Below are positions 7,343-10,812 of a stretch of DNA of 10,812 nt, one piece after another. This stretch comes from Candidatus Roizmanbacteria bacterium. GTDB lineage: Bacteria; Patescibacteriota; Microgenomatia; UBA1406. The position numbers were made by a program, and so were the translations under genes. The notes beneath the pieces were generated by a model. It worked only from the letters and a program-made list of their open reading frames with translations. It was not told where the DNA came from and ran no database searches. The first letter of the stretch is position 1; every line of letters starts with the position of its first letter. Where the stretch lies: positions 1 to 10,812 of the forward strand of contig JANLHK010000014.1 of assembly GCA_024653645.1 (NCBI GenBank), given 5' to 3'.

Positions 7343-7371
7343 ATGATACCAGACACTAACCAAAAAGTCTA
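7343..7371 (-). promoter_or_regulatory. Promoter of the tyrA leader transcript
   Basis: Minus strand extended -10 TGGTATCAT (7351-7343) with a -35-like TAGACT (7371-7366, 4 of 6 consensus) 17 bp upstream of the hexamer. Predicted +1 falls at 7337-7335, the leader-peptide ATG. It overlaps the last codons of the M20 gene. TTAGTAACATG (plus strand, 7335-7345) over the -10/+1 region resembles part of the palindrome at 9241-9266. Confidence 0.7.
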
Positions 7372-8465
7372 AACAGTTTTGTATACACGGTCGTTGCACT
7401 CTGTAAATCTGATATTGATACGCATTCCCCTTTTGTGTGTGCAGAATTTGCTGGACCCGGCCCAAATGAAACAGCAGGGCAATTCCACATGCGTGAAAAC
7501 AACGCCGCCTCATAAAAACCGCTTCGCTCAGAGCGTTGCTGATAGTAAACAGCTAATCCTGATAAAGCTATGGCTTTCTCGAGTATAGCTAGCTCTCCTG
7601 AATGGGTACGGTATGCCGGATAATCAAGCGTTATTACACATGACTTGGCATACGGCTCCCACATTTTGCATACTTTTTGTGCATCAAGCTGTGTTGACGC
7701 GGGACGGATATCGATAACCATACGGGCAATATCAGCAACGGCATTGCCCTGCACAGTAATGGTATTACCCACCAGTCTTCCACCTTGTAAACCACTGAGG
7801 TTCAGGGTCGTTTCTCCTAATTCATTATCTCGGTACTGCAGTATTTCATGCCGCAATACCAGTACTGATTCAAGCGCCTTTTCAATGGCGTTGATGCCTT
7901 GCTCGGGTTTTCCCGCATGCGCTGTCTTGCCAACTACATCAACGGTTATCTCGATAACCCCCTTGCATCCGTTGACAAGTTTCAAGTCAGTGGGTTCAGG
8001 GCACAGTACTAATTGAGGATTCCAAAAATATTTTTTAAATAGTGCCTTTGCACCTCTGAAGTTATATTCCTCATCGCAGTCAAAAATAATGGCACTATTT
8101 TTAATCTGTTTTACGTTACTCAGAGCCGTTAATACGGCAGCGATTCCTGCCTTCATATCAACTGCCCCCAGGCCATAGATATATCCATTTTTCATAGTTG
8201 GAGCAAGCATATCGTTTATGTTGCCAACAGGCTGCACGGTATCCATATGACACACTACGACGAGATCAGGATTATCACCGGTGGATGCAATAATATTATT
8301 TCTACCTGAGCCTAGAGATTGCTCCACTAGCGTAAACCATGGACAAAATTGAGACAAGTATTTTTTTATATAAGCGGAGACCTGAGACTCATTATTCCTA
8401 TCATCAACATATGATGGTAATGCGATCAACTCCTTGAGTATAGTTATACAACCCGTTGTCTTCAT
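7356..8465 (-). CDS. M20-family amidohydrolase (ArgE/DapE/carboxypeptidase G2-like)
   Basis: Zinc-dependent cytosolic deacylase or peptidase, 369 residues, near the family's usual length. Catalytic-domain motifs: VCHMDTV with metal ligand His73 and Asp75, GLGAVDMKAG (bridging Asp), CDEEYNFRGA (general-base Glu-Glu), CPEPTDL, and a C-terminal SAHTKGE with the last His ligand. The lid/dimerisation domain is inserted in the middle (GVIEITVDVVGKTAHAGKPEQG). The family includes N-acetylornithine deacetylase, succinyl-diaminopimelate desuccinylase and Glu-releasing carboxypeptidases; the substrate cannot be assigned. Its ATG overlaps the GNAT stop as ATGA, implying translational coupling, so an acyl-amino-acid substrate made by the upstream acetyltransferase is conceivable. 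Its 3' end contains the promoter for the tyrA leader. Confidence 0.88.
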   Translation of the reverse strand: MKTTGCITILKELIALPSYVDDRNNESQVSAYIKKYLSQFCPWFTLVEQSLGSGRNNIIASTGDNPDLVVVCHMDTVQPVGNINDMLAPTMKNGYIYGLGAVDMKAGIAAVLTALSNVKQIKNSAIIFDCDEEYNFRGAKALFKKYFWNPQLVLCPEPTDLKLVNGCKGVIEITVDVVGKTAHAGKPEQGINAIEKALESVLVLRHEILQYRDNELGETTLNLSGLQGGRLVGNTITVQGNAVADIARMVIDIRPASTQLDAQKVCKMWEPYAKSCVITLDYPAYRTHSGELAILEKAIALSGLAVYYQQRSERSGFYEAALFSRMWNCPAVSFGPGPANSAHTKGECVSISDLQSATTVYTKLFRLFG

Positions 8466-9133
8466 GTCCTAGTAAAAATAACTCGCTGTAAGTTCTCCAG
8501 GTCATCATACGGCAATTTGTCCATACCTACTCTTTGAGCAATTTTCACCATAGGAGACCGATCATTGGTACGCATTACCATGGGCAGGCCATATGATTGA
8601 GCGCTGTTAAGCATCTGGTTTGTGAGTATTGATGCCAAACCTTTCTTGCGCTGGTCAGGTCGCACGCCACACTCCGAGAAATAAAAAAAACTATCTCCCA
8701 CCACCGGTATGAGTAGTGAGCGAAGCGCATTTCGCATAGACTCGGTTTTGTATTTCATGTCCACAAATTGCTCAACAGAAAGTGGAAACCCCCAGGCAAA
8801 TGCTATGGGGAGATCGTTTTCCTCTGCTGCGTATGCGAGTACACTATTATCTTTCCCCAACTCTGATCTGAAATATTCCATCATGTCCTTCATTGGATAG
8901 GCCGGTACTAGTCTAGTACCACAGGCAGAGCACACTCCCTGTTCAGAGGAAAATGCACCACACGAAACGCAGCGGGTTTTTTCATTCCATGGTTCATCGG
9001 CAAAAACCTGGGCATATAACACCGCAATATCTCTACGCAAACGCACGTTACGAATCTCTTCTTCAGAATACGATAACGGTTTACGATCGAGAACTAATTT
9101 CTGTAAAGGACTACTATATGTTTCAAATTCCAT
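8462..9133 (-). CDS. GNAT acetyltransferase with inserted zinc ribbon
   Basis: Predicted acetyl-CoA-dependent N-acyltransferase, 223 residues. The GNAT core is seen in the strand FFYFSECGVRP followed by the acetyl-CoA pyrophosphate loop DQRKKGLASIL (a Q/R-x-x-G-x-A pattern) and a C-terminal segment SPMVKIAQRVGM typical of the fold. Near residues 55-71 lies CVSCGAFSSEQGVCSACG, a C-x2-C-x9-C-x2-C zinc ribbon inserted after the first helix (Cys55, 58, 68, 71). The substrate is unknown. Only this ATG is available, since an in-frame TAA lies 18 bases upstream; no Shine-Dalgarno is visible. It is first in a two-gene operon, its TGA overlapping the M20 ATG, and is preceded by a small leader ORF. Confidence 0.8.
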   Translation of the reverse strand: MEFETYSSPLQKLVLDRKPLSYSEEEIRNVRLRRDIAVLYAQVFADEPWNEKTRCVSCGAFSSEQGVCSACGTRLVPAYPMKDMMEYFRSELGKDNSVLAYAAEENDLPIAFAWGFPLSVEQFVDMKYKTESMRNALRSLLIPVVGDSFFYFSECGVRPDQRKKGLASILTNQMLNSAQSYGLPMVMRTNDRSPMVKIAQRVGMDKLPYDDLENLQRVIFTRT

Positions 9134-9185
9134 ACTATATATTGGTAATTAATAATGGGGAAGCATCTTGGAGCACGAAGAGTAT

Positions 9186-9201
9186 TCCAGCTTACGCTGG
9201 A
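9186..9201 (-). promoter_or_regulatory. Hairpin holding the stop codon of the GNAT leader ORF
   Basis: Minus strand TCCAGC GTAA GCTGGA: a 6-bp stem with a GUAA loop that contains the UAA stop of the leader ORF, as the UAG lies in the loop upstream of tyrA. No U-tract follows, so it is not a terminator. Confidence 0.4.
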
Positions 9202-9242
9202 TGGATTGAAGAAAATGAAAATAGATTTATGCTATAATTCAT
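9192..9242 (-). CDS. Candidate leader peptide upstream of GNAT-M20
   Basis: A 16-residue ORF, MNYSINLFSFSSIHPA, ending in UAA. Its ATG (9242) lies 6 bases after the predicted -10, so it would be read from the 5' end of the mRNA, like the tyrA leader. It contains Tyr, two Phe and four Ser. Length, leaderless start and stop-in-hairpin-loop match the tyrA leader, but no downstream terminator or clear antiterminator is found before GNAT, so attenuation by termination is not supported. A chance ORF remains possible. Confidence 0.42.
   Translation of the reverse strand: MNYSINLFSFSSIHPA
9230..9238 (+). promoter_or_regulatory. Upstream extended -10 promoter (P1) of the TrpR-like gene
   Basis: The plus strand reads TGCTATAAT, a perfect extended -10. 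Predicted +1 is near 9245, inside the palindrome at 9241-9266, giving a leader of about 56 nt. No clear -35 is seen. Confidence 0.5.
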
Positions 9243-9266
9243 ATTAGTATGTTAACATGTTAATAT
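9241..9266. promoter_or_regulatory. 26-bp near-perfect palindrome, candidate operator for the TrpR-like regulator
   Basis: Arms ATATTA (9241-9246) and TAATAT (9261-9266) flank a perfect 10-bp core ATGTTAACAT (9249-9258); only two positions on each side (9247-9248 / 9259-9260) break symmetry. The core centre GTTAAC is also the centre of the E. coli trp operator. The site covers the minus-strand -10 of the GNAT promoter and the start of plus-strand P1, as expected for a repressor site acting on both divergent units. Confidence 0.6.
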
Positions 9267-9277
9267 ATATAAGTCAA
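9249..9277 (-). promoter_or_regulatory. Promoter of the GNAT-M20 operon
   Basis: Minus-strand -35 TTGACT (9277-9272), 17-bp spacer, -10 TAACAT (9254-9249) preceded by TGT (extended -10). Predicted +1 lies at the ATG of the leader ORF (9242). The -10 lies inside the palindromic core, so repressor binding would exclude polymerase. Confidence 0.6.
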
Positions 9278-9285
9278 CACAGTAT

Positions 9286-9294
9286 TGATATACT
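9286..9294 (+). promoter_or_regulatory. Proximal extended -10 promoter (P2) of the TrpR-like gene, leaderless
   Basis: The plus strand reads TGATATACT, identical to the extended -10 of the nucleotidyltransferase gene. Six bases separate it from the ATG at 9301, so the mRNA should begin at the start codon. It lies 20 bp past the palindrome. Confidence 0.55.
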
Positions 9295-9300
9295 AACCCT

Positions 9301-9606
9301 ATGGAATTTAAAAAAGAAGAACGGTTTTCTCCTCGTAACAAGAAAGAGAAACAATTAATACAGGCACTTACTAGTACCAATACTGATTCTGATACCGCTG
9401 CACTAGTACGCGACCTGATGACTCCGGTAGAAATAGAGGAATTTGCTAATCGCCTTGAAGCAGCCCGTTTGATAAAGCAAGGTTATCCCTATCAAAAAGT
9501 ATCCCAAGAGTTGGGTATGAGTACCACAACCGTCACTCGGGTAGCGCACTGGTTACTGCGTGGCTGCGGAGGTTACTGGAACGTATTAAAACAACTTAAA
9601 AAATAA
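9301..9606 (+). CDS. TrpR/YerC-YecD-family transcriptional regulator
   Basis: DNA-binding regulator of about 101 residues, the usual size for the TrpR superfamily. The pattern DLMTPVEIEEFANRLEAARLIKQG at about 39-62, followed by the helix-turn-helix YQKVSQELGMSTTTVTRVAHWL and the glycine-rich tail GCGGYW, closely follows the YerC/YecD group (E. coli TrpR is a more distant relative). TrpR needs bound tryptophan; whether this protein binds an aromatic amino acid cannot be read from the sequence, but it lies next to aromatic biosynthesis genes and beside a palindrome centred on GTTAAC. It is predicted to repress itself and the divergent GNAT operon, possibly also the tyrA leader promoter. Its stop is 1 nt from the convergent PBP gene. 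Confidence 0.86.
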   Translation: MEFKKEERFSPRNKKEKQLIQALTSTNTDSDTAALVRDLMTPVEIEEFANRLEAARLIKQGYPYQKVSQELGMSTTTVTRVAHWLLRGCGGYWNVLKQLKK

Positions 9607-9607
9607 G

Positions 9608-10812
9608 CTATTCTTTTGGTGTGGTACTGGGTTTGAGTCCTTGACAGTTAACGGTTCCTTCAGTACCAATAACAAAATACTCCTGCCTGCCAAAATAGCA
9701 CTGCTTTGACACAATGCTCTCGGGTATATACAAATCTTCGTTAAACAACTCCTTATTTACCGCCGCCTCCATAATGCGGCGCCAAATGGGAGCTGCCCCG
9801 GTGATACCGGAAACCAAACCTTGATTCATGGAACGATTATCATTGTTTCCCACCCATACGATAACCAATAAATCAGTCACCTTGGAATTTAGGGTAGGTC
9901 GCGTATACCCGACCGTCCAGTTATCCCGCTTCTCGTCGGTGGTACCGGTTTTGACCGATACATACTTGTCAACAAAATTAATGGCTGAATTTTGTCCAAA
10001 TGCCGCACTGCGCGCAATGTTATCAGCGAGCATATCAGAAACAATAAAAGGCTCTTCTTCCCGCATAACGCGAGTGCCTGACGTGTCCTGTTCAAATAAC
10101 ACACTACCAACGCTGTTCTCTATCCGCTGTATCGGGTAGGTATCGTGACGCACCCCTAGGTTTCGCAAAGCACCATAGGCAGTGGCAAAATCAATCATAT
10201 TAATCTCTCCACCTCCCAGGGTCAGTGACAGTCCGAACCGGTCTTTCTGATTTTCCCAATCAGACAATCCCAATTTTTGTGCAAAGCTGACAAGATCCTC
10301 TACACCGACCTGTCGCAGTAACAGTACTGCGGGTATATTGTATGAGTTGGCGAGGGCATAGCGCAAAGACACTAAACCGTGATATTTCCCATCATAATTA
10401 ACGGGTTGATACGGAGCAGATCCCGCTATATCAAACTTGGTGGGAGTGTCATTCACCAGCGTTGCTGCGGTCATTCCCTCTTTCAGTGCCAGGGTATAGG
10501 TGAAGGGCTTTATCGAACTTCCTGGTTGTCGAAGGGCGGTGGTTACATTGAAGGCACCAAACGATCCATCAAAGAAGTTACGGGAACCAACCATAGCAAG
10601 AATCTCTCCGGTACTGGGACGGGTAACCAGGACTGCACCATTGCCCACGTCATAGCCTTTGAGGGATTCAAGCTCCTCAGAGAGGATCTTTTGAGCAGAG
10701 GCTTGAAGAGAGAAGTCAAGAGTGGTGTAGACCCGGAGTCCTCCTTCCTGTACCCGGCGTTCTCCATACTCTTTTTCAAGCAGAGACTTTACATAGAAGA
10801 CAAAGTGGGGAG
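9608..10812 (-). CDS. Class A penicillin-binding protein, C-terminal transpeptidase part (5' end beyond window)
   Basis: Bifunctional peptidoglycan synthase of the PBP1A family; about 400 C-terminal residues are visible and the frame is open to the right edge. The segment PHFVFYVKSLLEKEYG...GGLRVYTTLD is the usual linker after the GT51 glycosyltransferase domain, which lies outside the window. Transpeptidase motifs are complete: SSIK with the nucleophile Ser encoded at 10519-10517, SYN (in ANSYNIPA), and KTGTT (in VKTGTTDEKRDNW). An internal GTG at 10648 is not the start, since homologous sequence continues upstream of it. It cross-links peptide stems on the outer face of the cytoplasmic membrane. 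It converges on the TrpR-like gene with a 1-nt gap and no terminator; function appears unrelated to the aromatic genes. Confidence 0.94.
   Translation of the reverse strand, partial: PHFVFYVKSLLEKEYGERRVQEGGLRVYTTLDFSLQASAQKILSEELESLKGYDVGNGAVLVTRPSTGEILAMVGSRNFFDGSFGAFNVTTALRQPGSSIKPFTYTLALKEGMTAATLVNDTPTKFDIAGSAPYQPVNYDGKYHGLVSLRYALANSYNIPAVLLLRQVGVEDLVSFAQKLGLSDWENQKDRFGLSLTLGGGEINMIDFATAYGALRNLGVRHDTYPIQRIENSVGSVLFEQDTSGTRVMREEEPFIVSDMLADNIARSAAFGQNSAINFVDKYVSVKTGTTDEKRDNWTVGYTRPTLNSKVTDLLVIVWVGNNDNRSMNQGLVSGITGAAPIWRRIMEAAVNKELFNEDLYIPESIVSKQCYFGRQEYFVIGTEGTVNCQGLKPSTTPKE

Noticed and set aside
7223..7355. T-box or metabolite riboswitch upstream of tyrA
   Set aside because: The leader is only about 110 nt, lacks the conserved T-box sequence and a large stem I, and is fully accounted for by a leader peptide with three competing helices.
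9186..9201. TCCAGC/GCTGGA hairpin as an intrinsic terminator
   Set aside because: No T-tract follows on either strand.
8953..9237. Plus-strand ORF of 94 codons
   Set aside because: It is antisense to the GNAT N-terminus and runs through the leader hairpin; no start signal or protein-like features.
10543..10779. Minus-strand ORF of 78 codons and the GTG at 10648 as a PBP start
   Set aside because: The PBP frame continues to the window edge with family-typical sequence, so the first is a wrong frame and the second an internal codon.
1..10812. CRISPR array, tRNA/rRNA genes, insertion sequences, TGA recoding
   Set aside because: No regularly spaced repeats, no cloverleaf or rRNA motifs, no transposase or terminal repeats; TGA ends tyrA and GNAT normally.

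Overview
The window looks like a chromosomal segment from a Candidate Phyla Radiation (Patescibacteria) bacterium, probably a Microgenomates- or Parcubacteria-like lineage. The reasons are the two-helix T4SS-pilin-like protein, very tight gene packing (convergent stops 1-10 nt apart), RHH-fused sugar nucleotidyltransferase, isolated aromatic-pathway genes, and promoters that place the transcription start on or next to the start codon. TGA is used as a stop (tyrA-like, GNAT), so the Gracilibacteria/SR1 code is unlikely. The lineage is inference; no rRNA is present.

Layout. 1-2402 (-) is the N-terminal 800 residues of a ClpC/ClpB-type AAA+ unfoldase, cut by the window edge. 2468-2788 (+) is a small two-TM pilin-like protein, divergent from clp through a promoter pair that shares one -35 box. 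2799-3605 (-) is an RHH-nucleotidyltransferase fusion, divergent from ftsH (3648-5498, +) through two abutting extended -10 promoters. 5500-6375 (-) is a DAHP synthase and 6452-7222 (-) a TyrA-family dehydrogenase. 7356-8465 and 8462-9133 (-) are an M20 deacylase/peptidase and a zinc-ribbon GNAT acetyltransferase that overlap by ATGA. 9301-9606 (+) is a TrpR/YerC-family regulator. From 9608 to the right edge (-) lies the transpeptidase half of a class A penicillin-binding protein.

The most interesting system is regulatory. Upstream of tyrA (about 7223-7371) the minus strand carries what looks like a complete ribosome-mediated transcription attenuator. It has an extended -10 promoter and a 16-codon leader peptide (MARQEALFVSFYFYTP) whose start codon lies at the predicted transcription start. 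A 1:2 hairpin holds the leader stop codon in its loop. A 2:3 antiterminator and a GC-rich 3:4 terminator follow, the latter ending in a U-tract directly before the tyrA ATG. The F-Y-F-Y run suits control by Phe/Tyr-tRNA charging of Tyr/aromatic biosynthesis. A second terminator between tyrA and aroF can be pre-empted by a perfect complement at the tyrA stop codon, just after a Phe/Tyr-rich tyrA C-terminus (FSYFKF), which suggests a second attenuator. Upstream of the GNAT-M20 pair another 16-codon peptide (MNYSINLFSFSSIHPA) also begins at the predicted +1 and has its stop in a hairpin loop.

Between that leader and the TrpR-like gene is a 26-bp near-perfect palindrome centred on GTTAAC, covering the minus-strand -10 and the start site of one plus-strand promoter. 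A plausible model is an aromatic amino-acid regulon under two layers: a TrpR-family repressor at the palindrome, and leader-peptide attenuation at tyrA/aroF. No tRNA, rRNA, CRISPR array or insertion sequence was seen, and no gene-free stretch exceeds 300 bases.
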